Origin: Ruegeria sp. Alg231-54
Lineage (GTDB): Bacteria > Pseudomonadota > Alphaproteobacteria > Rhodobacterales > Rhodobacteraceae
Reading direction: 5' to 3'
DNA: 64,000 bases
Assembly: GCF_900143525.1 (NCBI RefSeq)
Contig: NZ_FREZ01000003.1
Span: 372,001-436,000 of the forward strand
The notes under the pieces were generated by a model. It made no database searches. It worked only from the letters and a program-made list of their open reading frames with translations, and was not told the origin of the DNA. Shown here piece after piece: positions 18,219 to 29,388 of the stretch (its first letter is position 1; each line of letters begins with the position of its first letter). Made by a program: the position numbers and the translations under genes.

Positions 18219-21200
18219 GTGACTTCTATAACATGCTCTCTAAACTCCGGGCAGTTGTTAGTCAGAATTGACGTGGGAGTTTGGGCTCAGTTGGGCGACA
18301 AAAAGGCATCAGGGACCCCGATAAGTCCCGCGCCATCATCTGCGCCAAGTTCGGAGTTAAGCGCAGCTGATCAACAGGCGCGGTTTGAAGCCACCGCTCA
18401 GGTGATGCAGGCGATCTCTGTGACCAAGGACGACGTTCAGCCGGTTTGCGATCTGATTGTTGCGCTTGCCAAAGACCTTTGCGACGCTGTTTTTGCTGGT
18501 CTGGTTCTTGGACAGGAAGGCGACACACTTCAGCGGCTCGTGGCCAGTGTTAACCTGCACCCTGACATTCAGCAGCTCTGGCGCGACGGAAAATACACGA
18601 TGGAGCCGGGCAATTCTTTGGTGACTGAAACAATCCTCAGCGGCGAGACCAAACGTGTTGAGGATATGGGAGACACTGAATTCCACAAGTCCGGCGATGA
18701 GCGGTTCAAGCTGATTGTCGACAAACATGGGTGCCGCAGCAATCTGTTTGTTCCGTTAAAGGTGGATGGCGGTGCAATCGGATGCTTGATGTTGGCGCGA
18801 GACGAGGTGCGGCCCTATACCGACGATCAGGTCAAGCTCGTCGAAACCTTTGCCGCCCAAGCGGTAATCGCCATTGAGAACGTTCGCCAATTTCGCGAAT
18901 TGCAGATCCGTCTGGCACGCGAAGGTGCCACGCGTGAGGTTCTCGAGACTATTAGCCGATCGCGGGAGGATGAGACGCCGGTGTTCCAGACGATCCTGGA
19001 AAACACCGCCCGGCTTTGCGAAACAGATGTCGCCACATTGAGCCTGTTGAATGAGGCAGGAACCCACCTTGAATATGCGGCCCATTTCGGTGATCAGTTG
19101 GCGACCTACGAGGTTGGCGTAGATCGCTGGTCACTGGATTCACATCTCCAGGTTGCGGAATCCATGCGCGAGGCAAGCGTCATTCACAATGTCGATTTGC
19201 GCCTGACTGACCAGTATATCAAAGGCGACCCATGGCGCCGTCAACTTGTAGACGAAGAAGGTGTCCGGTCATTTCTGACGGTCCCACTAATGTCGGCAGA
19301 TGGCACGCCCGTGGGCGTCATCGGGATTTACCGACGTGTGGTTCGCGCATTTACAAACGACGAGATCTCTCTGGTTGAGGGCTTCGCCGCCCAAGCCGTG
19401 ATCGCTTTGGACAACACGCGTCAATTGAATGAACTGCACACTCAGTTGGAGCGTCAGACGGCAACGCAAGAAATTCTAACGGTCATTAGCCAAAGCCGTG
19501 ATGACGATGCGCGCGTCTTTGATTCAGTGCTTCAGCAGGCCACTAGGGTATGTGATGCAGATCAGGCTGTACTTATTCTTATCAACGCTGCCAGGACCCA
19601 CGGGCGGTTGGCCGCGAATTGGGGACATCAGAGAACCGGATTTGATGTCGGAGACGAGTGGCAGTTAGACGAATCGATTCCCATAGCCACTGCGATACGA
19701 ACAGGTAAGGTTGGTCGCATCGATGATTTGACCGACACGGATTTTTATCGCTCGGGCCATCCTACAGCTGCCATGATGGTTGAGATCGAAGGCATTCGGT
19801 CACGCGTTACAGTCCCCTTGATGCAAGGAGATCAGGCCATCGGAGCCATCGCAGTCAGCCGCCGTGAGGTGCGGCCATTTGCTGACCCTGACGTGCAGTT
19901 GATTGAAGAATTCGCCAAACATGCAGTCATTGCCATCGAAAACACGCGCCAGTTTCGTGAAGTTCAGGAACGACTTGAACGGGAAGAAGCGTCGCGTGAA
20001 ATCCTCGAAGTCATCAGCCGCAGTCGCGATGACGATAGCCCTGTCTTCAATAGCATACTCGAAAATGCCAGCCGTTTGTGCAAAGCGCCGCTGGCCTTTC
20101 TGTGTGTCGCCGATCACGAACGAGGCCTTGCAACAATTCCGACCAATATCGGTGCGCGAACGGATTTTGATGAGGCCCTGAAGGGGTTCGTGGAGCCCTT
20201 GACACGCACGGAACTCGTTGCAATCCGCCCTATGATCGATGGCCAGGTCATCCGGCAAGACGATATTGCAGATGATCCGCTTTATTATCAGGATCGCGAT
20301 CCAAAACGGGTTCAGATGGTTGAAGTCGAAGGGGCTCGCTCGGTCCTTGCGGTGCCGTTGATGAAAGACGACACGGGTCTTGGGGTGATCGTTCTCTACC
20401 GCCGTGAAGTTTCGCCATTCTCGGATGATGACGTCGCTCTGGTCCAAACCTTTGCGGCCCAAGCCGTGATCGCAATGGATAACGTACGCCAGTTCCGAGA
20501 GGTGCAAGACCGTACGGCGGAAGTCACGCAAGCCTTGGAGTATCAGACTTCAACATCCGAAGTTCTGCGTGTGATCTCAGCCTCTCCCAATCAACTGTCG
20601 CCCGTTCTTGACGCCATTCTTAAAGAAGCGTCGCGCATCTGCGAATTGCAGGATGCCTATGTCGCGATGCTCAACCCGGACGATGGGCTTTTTCATGTGC
20701 ACTCGACGCTCACACAGGATACGGCCTTTGCAGAGTACGTCAAAGCTCACCCGATTTCACCAGTGGAGAACGGTGTAAGTGGGCGTTCGATCCTGTCGAA
20801 ACGCACAAGCTATGTCGAAGATGTCGAAGCGGATGACACCTACACCTGGTTGGAAGAAAGCGGCGTAGGTGATTACAAGTCATTGCTTGGGCTTCCGCTG
20901 GTTAAAAACGGTGAAGTCGTAGGCGTTATCTCTCTTGGGGCGCCAGTGGTCTCGGGTTTTTCCGTCAAACAGATCAAACTGCTGGAAACTTTTGCGGATC
21001 AGGCCGTTATCGCGATTACCAACGCAAACCTTTTTCACGAGTTGGAGGAGCGGACAGAAGAAGTCACGCAGGCGCTGGAGTATCAGACCGCCACGTCAGA
21101 CGTGTTGTCTGTGATCTCGCGATCTCCGAATGAGCTGGAGCCGGTGCTGCAGGAGATACTGAGAGTCGCCAGCCGAATTTGCGAGCCAAAATATGCGGCA

Positions 21201-24200
21201 ATCTCGATTCTGAATCCGCAAGACAACCTTTACCATACTGACATCATGCTCGACTTTGACAGTGATTTCATGAAGTTCATGAAGGCACACCCAGTGGCGG
21301 CAGGTCATGGGAGCGGTATTGGCCAAACAGCTGCACGAGGAGAAACAGTCTACTACGAGGACACTGAAGCTGACGAATACGCCTGGAAGGAAGCGGCGCG
21401 TATTGGCAAGTATCGCTCGCTTCTGGGTGTCCCATTGGTCAAGGATAAGGTTGTAGTCGGTGTGATCGTGCTCTGCCACGACAAAGTTGCACCATTCAAT
21501 TCAAAACAGATCGCGCTCTTGGAAACGTTCGCCTCCCAAGCGTTGATTGCTATCAATAACACACGGCTCTTCGAGGAAGTACGAGCGCGCACGACCGAGG
21601 TTGAAGACGCATTGGTGCGCGAACGTTCCAGTGCTGAAATCTTGCACCTGATCAACGAAGCTTCTTCCGACATCCAGCCTGTGTTTGACCTTGTCGTGCA
21701 AAAATCCGCTGAGCTTTGTGGAGCGCAGTTCTGCGTCCTCGAGCGCTTTGACGGCAACCTCTATCATTTCTGCGCACAATACGGGTTTCCGCAGGCTACT
21801 TTGAAGGCACTGACTTCGGATTATCCCTTGGGACCTTCCAAGGGTCATCTGGCTCCATTGGTCGTGGAAAGCGGCGAAGTCCAGCATCTAGCAGATGCGC
21901 GGGGGCCCGAGTATTTCAGTCCAGAGCTTGCCCGAAAGGCTGGGTATCGGCGCTTGATGGCCGTACCGATCCGGGCAGAGGCGCGGATTTGGGGCGTCAT
22001 AATTGTCGGTTGGGCAGAGGCCGGACCGCCGCAACAAAACAGCGTCGAACTCGTTCAGGGTTTTGCAAATCAAGTCAGCATCGCCATCGAGAACGCACGG
22101 CTGTTCCGGGAAACTCAGGAACGTACTGCTGAAGTCGAGGAGGCGCTGAAGTATCAGACGGCGACGTCTGAAGTGCTCGACGTCATCTCGCGCTCACCGA
22201 ACGATCTTCCTCCGGTTTTGGACGCCATTCTGGAGGTCTCGTCGCGTATCTGTTCACCGGAATACGCGTTCTTTGCAATGAAGGATGCTGACGATGGCCT
22301 ATACCGCGTGGCCATGTCCCACAACGTCAGTGACGCTTTTCGCAAATTCCTGTCCCACAACCCTATCGCGCCCGAGGAAGGTTCTTGTATTGGGCGTACA
22401 GCACTGCACGGCAAGACAGTCTATATAAAAGACACCCGAGGAGATCCGTCCTACACATGGAAAAAAGCGGCTGAGATCGGGGACTATCTTACTACTCTTG
22501 GTGTCCCTTTGGTCAGCAATGGCGTAACCGTTGGCGTTATTGTTATGGCGCATCGGCAGGCAGCTGCGTTTAGCGACAAACAAGTCAGCCTACTCGAAAC
22601 CTTCGCGTCCCAGGCCGTGATCGCCATCAACAATACGCGACTGTTCAAAGAAGTGCAGGCCCGCACTGCAGAAGTTGAAGAGGCACTGGGGTATCAGAAG
22701 GCGACATCCGAAGTGCTCGAGGTTATTTCCCGTTCCCCTGACGCTTTAGAGCCGGTTTTGGAAGCGTTGGTAGCGGTTTCGTCGCGCATCTGCCGCCTAC
22801 AGGATGCTTTTGTGGCGCTAAAGAAACCCGAGGACGGAAAATTCCATTTCTTTGCCGGGCACAATCTCACAGAGAGTTTTGCCAAATTCCTCGAGTCGCA
22901 TCCATTTGAGCCAGGGGAAACGTCGGCGACCGCCCGGGCGCTTTTATATGGGCGCGCCGACTACGTTGAGGATACTCAAGCGGACCCTAACTATGATCCG
23001 GTCCTTAGGTCCAACTCGCAAGGATACAGGTCGGTTCTCTCTGTACCTTTGATACGCGACGGTGACACGATTGGTGTCATCAGTATGGGCAGCCGAAATA
23101 AAGCCGCCTTTGAGGACAAGCAAATCAAGCAGATGGAGACTTTTGCCTCGCAGGCGATCATAGCGATTCAAAACTCTAAATTGTTCAACGATACGCAAGT
23201 CGCACTCTCTCGCCAAACGGCAAGTGCGGATGTTCTCAGAGTGATCTCGGAATCCCCGACAGATACCAAACCGGTTTTTGAGAAGATTGTCGGACTGGCT
23301 ACAGCTCTCATCGATTGCGACTTGTCGATTGCCATGCAGGCTAACAAAACTGAATACTGGCAAGTGGCGGCCGCAACTCCGGATGGTTTAGAGGAAATCA
23401 CTTGGACTGAGCGCCTGCCAATTGATCCCGACGACAACCTGCCATCCCGCGTCATCCAGAGCGGCAAGACGCTGCAATTGGATGAATCGCGCTTTGATGA
23501 ACTATCTCCGCGGGACACGGAAATCGTAGAGCGACAAGGATTCAAGTCGTTCTTGATGGTACCCTTGATGCGAGGGAAAGACTGTTTCGGCACTCTCGTC
23601 TTTATTCGGAAAACGTCGAAGGCTTTCAGTGATGACGAAGTAGCCATTGCCGAATCTTTCGCGGATCAGGCTATCATCGCGCTGGAAAACGTGCGTCTGT
23701 TCAATGAAACTCAGGCTTCCTTAGCGCGACAGACTGCCAGTGCTGATGTACTGCGGGTGATCAGCCAATCGCCTTCAGATACCACACCTGTTTTTGAGGC
23801 GATTGTAAATTCCGCGACACGGCTTGTTTCATGCGACATGGCAGGCGCCGCTTTGTCAGATGACAGTTTCTGGTGGCAAGTGGCTTTGGCGACGCCAAAA
23901 GGCCTATTACGTGATTTCGGACGAACCCGACACCCGTTGGACCCGAAGGATAATTTTCTGTCGTCCGTGTTACTGTCCGGGAAAACCATGCATGTACACG
24001 ATTTGACGTCGCAGGGCTTACCTCGGTTAGCAAAGAAGCTTCACGAAGAAAACGGATTTGAAGCTTTTCTTGGCATACCGTTAATGCGCGGAGACAAGTG
24101 TTTGGGCGGACTCTATTTCATCAGGAAATCAAAAATACCGTTTTCGGACGACGATATTGCTATGGCTGAGTCTTTTGCGGATCAGTCTGTTATTGCCATT

Positions 24201-25811
24201 GAGAACGTGCGCCTTTTCCGCGAGGCCGAAAAGGCCCGTGAGGTGGCCGAGTCTGCTAACGAAGCGAAGAGCGCGTTCCTCGCCACCATGTCCCACGAAA
24301 TCCGTACACCGATGAATGCCGTTATCGGGATGAGTGGGCTCCTGATGGATACCAAGTTAGATGCCGAACAAAGCGATTATGCCAACACGATCCGCGACAG
24401 TGGCGACGCGCTGCTTGGCATCATCAACGAAATTCTCGATTTTTCGAAAATCGAAGCCGGGCAGATGGACATCGAGAACCATCCGTTTGACCTGCGTGAA
24501 TGTATCGAAAGCGCGCTAGATCTGATCAGCGGCAAGGCCGCCGAAAAGAAGCTTGATCTGGCCTATGAATTTGACGACGCTCTGCCCCTTGCGATCAGTG
24601 CCGACCTGACCCGGTTGCGGCAGATCCTGCTGAACCTTCTTTCCAACGCCGTGAAGTTTACCGAAAGCGGGGAAGTGGTTTTATCTGTTGAACAAACCAC
24701 CAAGAAACGCGGATCGCTTGAGCTAACTTTCACAGTCCGCGACACTGGTATTGGCCTGAGCGAAAAAGGTATGAGCCGTCTGTTCCAGTCCTTCAGTCAG
24801 GCAGACAGCTCAACAACTCGTAAATATGGCGGCACCGGTCTTGGTCTGGCGATTTCCAAACGTCTTGCGGAACTCATGGGCGGCACCATGTGGGCACGAA
24901 GTGACGGCGAGGGGCACGGTTCGACCTTTACGTTTACAATCCAGACCAAACCTTCCAAACCTGTCAAATCGTCGTCGCGTGATCTGGTAGGCATTCAGTC
25001 CGAGCTTGAAGGCAAGCGCATTCTTATGGTGGATGATAACGCCACCAACCGAAAAATCTTGTCGCTCCAGACCGAGAAATGGGGCACTAAAACCACTACC
25101 TGCGAAACCCCGTCCGATGCGCTGGCGACACTCGAGAAGGCTCAAAAGTTCGATCTGGCCATTCTCGACATGCACATGCCAGAAATGGATGGCGAGGAAC
25201 TTGCCCAGAACATTCGGGCCATGCATCCGGACTTACCGCTGATCCTCTTTAGTTCTCTTGGTCCACGTGAAATTGACCTCGAAGACGGTCTCTTTGCTGC
25301 CAACCTCACCAAGCCGCTGCGTCAGTCGCATCTTTTCGATACTCTGGTCACGTTGTTTTCAACCGAAGATACTCCCGTGAAAGCGACCAAACCCGCAGAC
25401 AAACCCCAGACTGATCCACAGATGGCCAAACGCCACCCTCTGCGTATTCTGCTGGCTGAGGATAATTTGGTGAACCAGAAACTTGCGCTTCGCCTTCTTG
25501 AACAGATGGGCTATCGCGCTGATCTGGCCAGCAACGGCGCTGAGGCGGTCGAAAGCGTGAAGCGGCAAACATACGATGTTGTATTAATGGATGTGCAGAT
25601 GCCCGAAATGGATGGGCTCGAAGCCTCACGCTGCATAAACAAAGATTTCCCCGGAGAAGACCGACCGCGTATAGTCGCCATGACCGCTAACGCCATGCAA
25701 GGTGACCGCGAGATGTGTTTAGATGCCGGAATGGACGACTACATCGCCAAACCGATCCGCCTGCCTATTCTTATCGAAGCCCTTTTGAATGTCCCCAGGA
25801 AATGCAAGTAA
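18219..25811 (+). CDS. Hybrid histidine kinase with eleven tandem GAF domains and two receiver domains
   Basis: The 2530-aa protein appears soluble: I see no membrane helix. I count eleven GAF units of about 175-180 aa, separated by a recurring linker with the pattern (S/R)EVLxVISxS at residues near 240, 417, 593, 780, 960, 1139, 1317, 1497, 1670 and 1843. They are followed by a dimerisation/phosphoacceptor domain (SHEIRTPMN, His2026), an ATPase domain (N-box [24 protein letters not shown]), receiver 1 (about 2265-2385, Asp2317 in [10 protein letters not shown]) and receiver 2 (about 2408-2527, Asp2458 in [10 protein letters not shown]). The frame starts at GTG 18219; GTG 18273 or TTG 18291 (behind GGGAG) are alternatives. 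An HPt gene and a cyclase-type response regulator follow within 3 bp and by overlap, so the three probably form one phosphorelay. GAF ligands are unknown. Confidence 0.93.
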   Translation: MTSITCSLNSGQLLVRIDVGVWAQLGDKKASGTPISPAPSSAPSSELSAADQQARFEATAQVMQAISVTKDDVQPVCDLIVALAKDLCDAVFAGLVLGQEGDTLQRLVASVNLHPDIQQLWRDGKYTMEPGNSLVTETILSGETKRVEDMGDTEFHKSGDERFKLIVDKHGCRSNLFVPLKVDGGAIGCLMLARDEVRPYTDDQVKLVETFAAQAVIAIENVRQFRELQIRLAREGATREVLETISRSREDETPVFQTILENTARLCETDVATLSLLNEAGTHLEYAAHFGDQLATYEVGVDRWSLDSHLQVAESMREASVIHNVDLRLTDQYIKGDPWRRQLVDEEGVRSFLTVPLMSADGTPVGVIGIYRRVVRAFTNDEISLVEGFAAQAVIALDNTRQLNELHTQLERQTATQEILTVISQSRDDDARVFDSVLQQATRVCDADQAVLILINAARTHGRLAANWGHQRTGFDVGDEWQLDESIPIATAIRTGKVGRIDDLTDTDFYRSGHPTAAMMVEIEGIRSRVTVPLMQGDQAIGAIAVSRREVRPFADPDVQLIEEFAKHAVIAIENTRQFREVQERLEREEASREILEVISRSRDDDSPVFNSILENASRLCKAPLAFLCVADHERGLATIPTNIGARTDFDEALKGFVEPLTRTELVAIRPMIDGQVIRQDDIADDPLYYQDRDPKRVQMVEVEGARSVLAVPLMKDDTGLGVIVLYRREVSPFSDDDVALVQTFAAQAVIAMDNVRQFREVQDRTAEVTQALEYQTSTSEVLRVISASPNQLSPVLDAILKEASRICELQDAYVAMLNPDDGLFHVHSTLTQDTAFAEYVKAHPISPVENGVSGRSILSKRTSYVEDVEADDTYTWLEESGVGDYKSLLGLPLVKNGEVVGVISLGAPVVSGFSVKQIKLLETFADQAVIAITNANLFHELEERTEEVTQALEYQTATSDVLSVISRSPNELEPVLQEILRVASRICEPKYAAISILNPQDNLYHTDIMLDFDSDFMKFMKAHPVAAGHGSGIGQTAARGETVYYEDTEADEYAWKEAARIGKYRSLLGVPLVKDKVVVGVIVLCHDKVAPFNSKQIALLETFASQALIAINNTRLFEEVRARTTEVEDALVRERSSAEILHLINEASSDIQPVFDLVVQKSAELCGAQFCVLERFDGNLYHFCAQYGFPQATLKALTSDYPLGPSKGHLAPLVVESGEVQHLADARGPEYFSPELARKAGYRRLMAVPIRAEARIWGVIIVGWAEAGPPQQNSVELVQGFANQVSIAIENARLFRETQERTAEVEEALKYQTATSEVLDVISRSPNDLPPVLDAILEVSSRICSPEYAFFAMKDADDGLYRVAMSHNVSDAFRKFLSHNPIAPEEGSCIGRTALHGKTVYIKDTRGDPSYTWKKAAEIGDYLTTLGVPLVSNGVTVGVIVMAHRQAAAFSDKQVSLLETFASQAVIAINNTRLFKEVQARTAEVEEALGYQKATSEVLEVISRSPDALEPVLEALVAVSSRICRLQDAFVALKKPEDGKFHFFAGHNLTESFAKFLESHPFEPGETSATARALLYGRADYVEDTQADPNYDPVLRSNSQGYRSVLSVPLIRDGDTIGVISMGSRNKAAFEDKQIKQMETFASQAIIAIQNSKLFNDTQVALSRQTASADVLRVISESPTDTKPVFEKIVGLATALIDCDLSIAMQANKTEYWQVAAATPDGLEEITWTERLPIDPDDNLPSRVIQSGKTLQLDESRFDELSPRDTEIVERQGFKSFLMVPLMRGKDCFGTLVFIRKTSKAFSDDEVAIAESFADQAIIALENVRLFNETQASLARQTASADVLRVISQSPSDTTPVFEAIVNSATRLVSCDMAGAALSDDSFWWQVALATPKGLLRDFGRTRHPLDPKDNFLSSVLLSGKTMHVHDLTSQGLPRLAKKLHEENGFEAFLGIPLMRGDKCLGGLYFIRKSKIPFSDDDIAMAESFADQSVIAIENVRLFREAEKAREVAESANEAKSAFLATMSHEIRTPMNAVIGMSGLLMDTKLDAEQSDYANTIRDSGDALLGIINEILDFSKIEAGQMDIENHPFDLRECIESALDLISGKAAEKKLDLAYEFDDALPLAISADLTRLRQILLNLLSNAVKFTESGEVVLSVEQTTKKRGSLELTFTVRDTGIGLSEKGMSRLFQSFSQADSSTTRKYGGTGLGLAISKRLAELMGGTMWARSDGEGHGSTFTFTIQTKPSKPVKSSSRDLVGIQSELEGKRILMVDDNATNRKILSLQTEKWGTKTTTCETPSDALATLEKAQKFDLAILDMHMPEMDGEELAQNIRAMHPDLPLILFSSLGPREIDLEDGLFAANLTKPLRQSHLFDTLVTLFSTEDTPVKATKPADKPQTDPQMAKRHPLRILLAEDNLVNQKLALRLLEQMGYRADLASNGAEAVESVKRQTYDVVLMDVQMPEMDGLEASRCINKDFPGEDRPRIVAMTANAMQGDREMCLDAGMDDYIAKPIRLPILIEALLNVPRKCK

Positions 25812-25814
25812 CCC

Positions 25815-26156
25815 ATGACAAACGGACCAATTGATCTTGATATCCTCGCTGAGCTCAAGGACGCGACAGGCGATGAATTTGCCGCCGAGCTTGTAAACAC
25901 CTTTCTCGACGAGGCCCCCGGCATGATTGCCGAATTGAAAGCGGCTGCCGACGCGTCGGACGCTGATGGATATCGCCGCGCAGCTCATTCCATCAAATCG
26001 AATGCAAACACCTTTGGTGCGACTGCGCTGGCTGAGTTGGCAAGGAAAATCGAACTCGGGGGCATACCCGCAACTGGCGACCTTACGGATGCCAAAGCAC
26101 TGGAGGCCTCTTTCGCCAAAGCTGCTGCGGCCCTGCGGACCCTGAACAATGACTGA
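25815..26156 (+). CDS. Histidine phosphotransfer (HPt) protein
   Basis: A 113-aa single-domain HPt protein with the phospho-accepting histidine at about His58 in AAHSIKSNANTFGA, within a predicted helical bundle. It would shuttle phosphate between a receiver domain of the upstream hybrid kinase and the receiver of the next gene. It starts 3 bp after the kinase stop, and its last 8 bp overlap the cyclase gene, so the three proteins are likely made together. Size and motif are typical of stand-alone HPt modules. Confidence 0.9.
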   Translation: MTNGPIDLDILAELKDATGDEFAAELVNTFLDEAPGMIAELKAAADASDADGYRRAAHSIKSNANTFGATALAELARKIELGGIPATGDLTDAKALEASFAKAAAALRTLNND

Positions 26157-27174
26157 TGCACCCGGCCATCTCCTCATTGTTGATGACAACAAGGTCAATC
26201 GGCTGCTCTTGTCTCGCAATGTTGAACTGTTGGGGCACAAAGCTTCTGTCGCGGAGAACGGCCGCGTCGCCATGGAGATGCTGTCGAGTCAGTCATTTGA
26301 CCTGCTTCTACTTGATATCGAAATGCCCGAAATGGACGGGTTTCAGGTTCTGGAGGCTATCAATGCGGACCCCGACCTGCGCGAATTGCCGGTGCTTGTG
26401 ACTTCTTCGGTCGAAGGGCTCGACAATATTGTGCGCTGCATCGAGTTAGGCGCAGAAGACTACTTGCCCAAGCCAGTGAACAAGACACTTCTCAGCGCCC
26501 GCGTCTCCAGCGGCCTTGAAAAGAAGCGACTGCGGGACGAACAAAGACGCCTGCTTGAACGCTTCGCAACAACCGAGGTTGCGCAAGACCTGCAAGAGTC
26601 CGGTTTTGCCATCGGCGGCAAACGTGCAAACGCATCAGTCCTCTTTTGTGATATTCGCGGTTTCACGACCCTGTCGGAAAACCTTGCACCTGAGGCAACA
26701 ATTGATCTGCTCAACACCTTCTACACGCTGATGTTCGAGGCGGTGACCAGCAATGGCGGCATTGTCAGCCTGATGCTGGGTGACGGATTGATGGCTCTCT
26801 TCGGTGTTCCACAACCGCTGAACAATACTGCGCAAAGTGCGGTTGCCGCAGGACATGAAATGCATAGCATGATCGAGATGTTGAATCACGACCGACTCGC
26901 TGATGGCGAAGAGAGCCTCAGGATCGGCATCGGTATCGCTACAGGCGAAGTCGTCGCGGGCTATGCCGGCACTGACAACCGGGCGACCTATACCTGTATC
27001 GGATCCGCGGTAAATCTCGCAGCCCGATTGGAAGCGGAAACCCAGAACACCGGAAGCAGGATCTTGGTTGATCAAGAGACCCTGGATCTGCTCAACGGGG
27101 TTGATATTCAGAAGACATTTGGCGGGACCCAGATCAAGGGCTTCTCCGATCCATTCGACATTCACGCATTGTGA
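26149..27174 (+). CDS. Response regulator with class III adenylate/guanylate cyclase output domain
   Basis: The 341-aa protein has a receiver domain (about 5-120; Asp56 in LLLLDIEMPEMDG, Lys108), a helical linker (118-160) and a class III cyclase homology domain (160-341). Both metal-binding aspartates are present (Asp168 in FCDIRGFT, Asp212 in LGDGLMALFG), as are the transition-state Asn289 and Arg293 in AVNLAARLE. The two base-selecting positions differ from adenylate cyclases: the usual Lys is Leu208 and the usual Asp is Ser286. The domain may therefore have altered or relaxed nucleotide choice. It is the likely end point of the kinase-HPt relay and could make a cyclic nucleotide in the cytosol. 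Confidence 0.9.
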   Translation: MTDAPGHLLIVDDNKVNRLLLSRNVELLGHKASVAENGRVAMEMLSSQSFDLLLLDIEMPEMDGFQVLEAINADPDLRELPVLVTSSVEGLDNIVRCIELGAEDYLPKPVNKTLLSARVSSGLEKKRLRDEQRRLLERFATTEVAQDLQESGFAIGGKRANASVLFCDIRGFTTLSENLAPEATIDLLNTFYTLMFEAVTSNGGIVSLMLGDGLMALFGVPQPLNNTAQSAVAAGHEMHSMIEMLNHDRLADGEESLRIGIGIATGEVVAGYAGTDNRATYTCIGSAVNLAARLEAETQNTGSRILVDQETLDLLNGVDIQKTFGGTQIKGFSDPFDIHAL

Positions 27175-27732
27175 TCTTCCGACACGAGTATCGTTTCCTG
27201 AAAGATCGATTACTACTAACGCCCCCTGCAGTCGCAGCCATTCAATTTGGTTTCGCGAAAACAGGTCATATTTTTTCGCCCGACCATTGGCCTATTACCA
27301 CAGACAAAATCGGACTTCATTCAATGCGGGGAGAACAGATGAAGCGAACTTTGATAGATCACTATCATCCGGGTCTTTTAAGCAGTTTGTCCGGTTCAAT
27401 GACCGCTTTGGAGTAGTGTAGCATTTGCTTTGCACCGCAGCGAACTTCCGCATTCCGCCCTACCCCGACAATTCCGTCCGACAAACGTCGGTATGACCTG
27501 TGGTTCGTTTTTTTAAGACAACTACTGGCTATACCACCCATTTATCCGACGAAGTTGAATAGCCTGGTGCAGATTAACTAAGATTCTGGATCCAGGCCGT
27601 TTACGCTCGTTTTTCGTTGTTGTTGTTTGTGTTGTTGCCTTTAAGGTAGTTGAATGGGGTCATCGCAACTACCTAAACAACTTTGCGAAACATCCGCAAA
27701 AGACCCACAACATGACAAAAACCCTGCATGTT
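27175..27732. other. Long intergenic region with one inverted repeat
   Basis: I find no convincing gene. A 9-bp perfect inverted repeat (AGGTAGTTG at 27645-27653, CAACTACCT at 27667-27675, 13-nt loop) lies beyond the sulfatase stop and could be a weak terminator or processing site for the minus-strand transcript. A GTT-rich run occupies about 27615-27640. The short frames across 27171-27421 show no family features. Confidence 0.4.
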
Positions 27733-29388
27733 TCACCGACGCCTGATCGTTTTCTCTATTACGTCGTAGGGCAGTTCACGCTCATCATAAACACCGATAA
27801 AAATACCGACATCAGCCGCACTCCCGTCTCGCTTCTTCAGCAACGTTTCATTTGAAACTGTTGTACGTTGCGATGGACGGCGCGCCCATTCTGACATGCG
27901 CTTCATGAACATGTTAATCACCTCGGCATGGCCCAAATCGGCACCGAGATCATTCAACTCTTTAGGGTCGTTTTTCAGGTCGAACAATAACGGGCGAAAC
28001 CCACCATCGGCAAAGATGAATTTCCAATCCTTGTCCGCCAGCATGAACAGGCGTGCCTGTTTGGGGTCAAGGCCCAGAGCCGCGGCTTCGGGCGTGGCAG
28101 AATAATCATATTCGCTAACCACATACTCGCGCCATGCCTTGGGGTTTTGGCCATACAGGAACGGCAGTAGCGAGCGGCCTTCGATAACGTGATCCGGGAC
28201 ATCGCTACCTGCCAGATCAACAAATGTTGCCGCCAGATCAATACTTTCGACCAGCGCGCTACAAACAGTGCCACGTGTTGCGTCTGCTTCTTGTGACGGA
28301 TCATAGATGATCAGTGGAACGCGCACCGACGGATCATGGAAGAGATCCTTTTCACCCATCCAATGATCGCCAAGGTAGTCCCCATGGTCGGAGGTCACGA
28401 CGATCATAGTATCTTCCATGTGGCCATTCTCTTCTAGCCAATTGAACAGGCGACCCATCTGATCATCAGCCTGTTTGATCAGCCCCATATAGGCAGGTAT
28501 CACCTTTTCACGCACACCCGGTTTGCTAAAGGTTTGGCCAATTTCGTTCTGCATGAATTGTTCATAGACAGGGTGAGGATTATGTAACTCGCCATCCGAG
28601 CGAACCACCGGCAAAACATCCTCTGCCGTGTACATGTCATGATACGGCGCTGGAACAATGTAAGGCCAGTGCGGCTTGATATAAGAAAGGTGGCACATCC
28701 ATGGCCCAGCGGAATTTGCATCCTGCGTTTTGATAAATTCAATCGCCTGTCCCGTCAGCCACGGCGTTTCGCTATCTTCTTCCTTGATGTTTGCAGGCTT
28801 ATCTGCGTGCCGCATAAACCAACCCGAAGCGACACCACCTTCTTCATCTAGCCCGGCATTGGCATTGTGCTGCCAGGGGTTTTCAGCCTCATACCCCTGC
28901 CCTTTCAGATACTCGTTATAGGGCGAACGTCTTTTGTCATAAAAGCCTTGCGGCCCCTCACCCCATAAGCCGTCATCACGAAGGAAGACATCAAAACCAC
29001 ATTCCGCGACACGTGCTCCGATCACTCCGTCGCGCGAAATGCCCAGACGGTCCATCCCTGCCTGATCCACGCTCATATGCGTCTTTCCGATCAACCAACT
29101 ATCCATCCCACGTTCGCGCAGATGATCGCCCAGAGTGACCTCTCCGACCTTGAGCGGAAAATTATTCCAGGCAGCGCCGTGGCTGTGTACGTAACGCCCT
29201 GTGTAAAAGCTCATCCTTGAGGCCCCGCAGATGGGCGATTGAACATAGCAATGGGAAAACCGCACTCCCTTCGCCGCAAGCGCATCCAAATGGGGGGTGT
29301 TCAAACTCGGATGTCCGGTGCAGCTCAGGTAGTCGTACCGAAGCTGATCGAACATGATAAACAGGATGTTTTTGGCTTTTCTGGTCAT
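27733..29388 (-). CDS. Type I sulfatase
   Basis: The 551-aa enzyme is an alkaline-phosphatase-superfamily hydrolase of sulfate (or phosphonate) esters. It shows the metal-binding N-terminal Asp in FDQLRYDYL and the formylglycine motif CGASR (Cys54-Arg58), in which Cys must be oxidised by a maturation enzyme that is not encoded here. SDHGDYLGDH holds further metal ligands near residue 335. I see no signal peptide, so it probably acts in the cytosol after uptake. It starts within the stop of the UPF0261 gene (ATGA overlap) and is the last gene of the TctCBA-ALDH-UPF0261-sulfatase unit. Choline-sulfatase and phosphonate monoester hydrolase are related alternatives. Confidence 0.88.
   Translation of the reverse strand: MTRKAKNILFIMFDQLRYDYLSCTGHPSLNTPHLDALAAKGVRFSHCYVQSPICGASRMSFYTGRYVHSHGAAWNNFPLKVGEVTLGDHLRERGMDSWLIGKTHMSVDQAGMDRLGISRDGVIGARVAECGFDVFLRDDGLWGEGPQGFYDKRRSPYNEYLKGQGYEAENPWQHNANAGLDEEGGVASGWFMRHADKPANIKEEDSETPWLTGQAIEFIKTQDANSAGPWMCHLSYIKPHWPYIVPAPYHDMYTAEDVLPVVRSDGELHNPHPVYEQFMQNEIGQTFSKPGVREKVIPAYMGLIKQADDQMGRLFNWLEENGHMEDTMIVVTSDHGDYLGDHWMGEKDLFHDPSVRVPLIIYDPSQEADATRGTVCSALVESIDLAATFVDLAGSDVPDHVIEGRSLLPFLYGQNPKAWREYVVSEYDYSATPEAAALGLDPKQARLFMLADKDWKFIFADGGFRPLLFDLKNDPKELNDLGADLGHAEVINMFMKRMSEWARRPSQRTTVSNETLLKKRDGSAADVGIFIGVYDERELPYDVIEKTIRRR

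Noticed and set aside
27645..27675. Rho-independent terminator of the sulfatase operon
   Set aside because: The 9-bp stem has no T-run on the minus strand and a 13-nt loop, so it is reported only as an inverted repeat.
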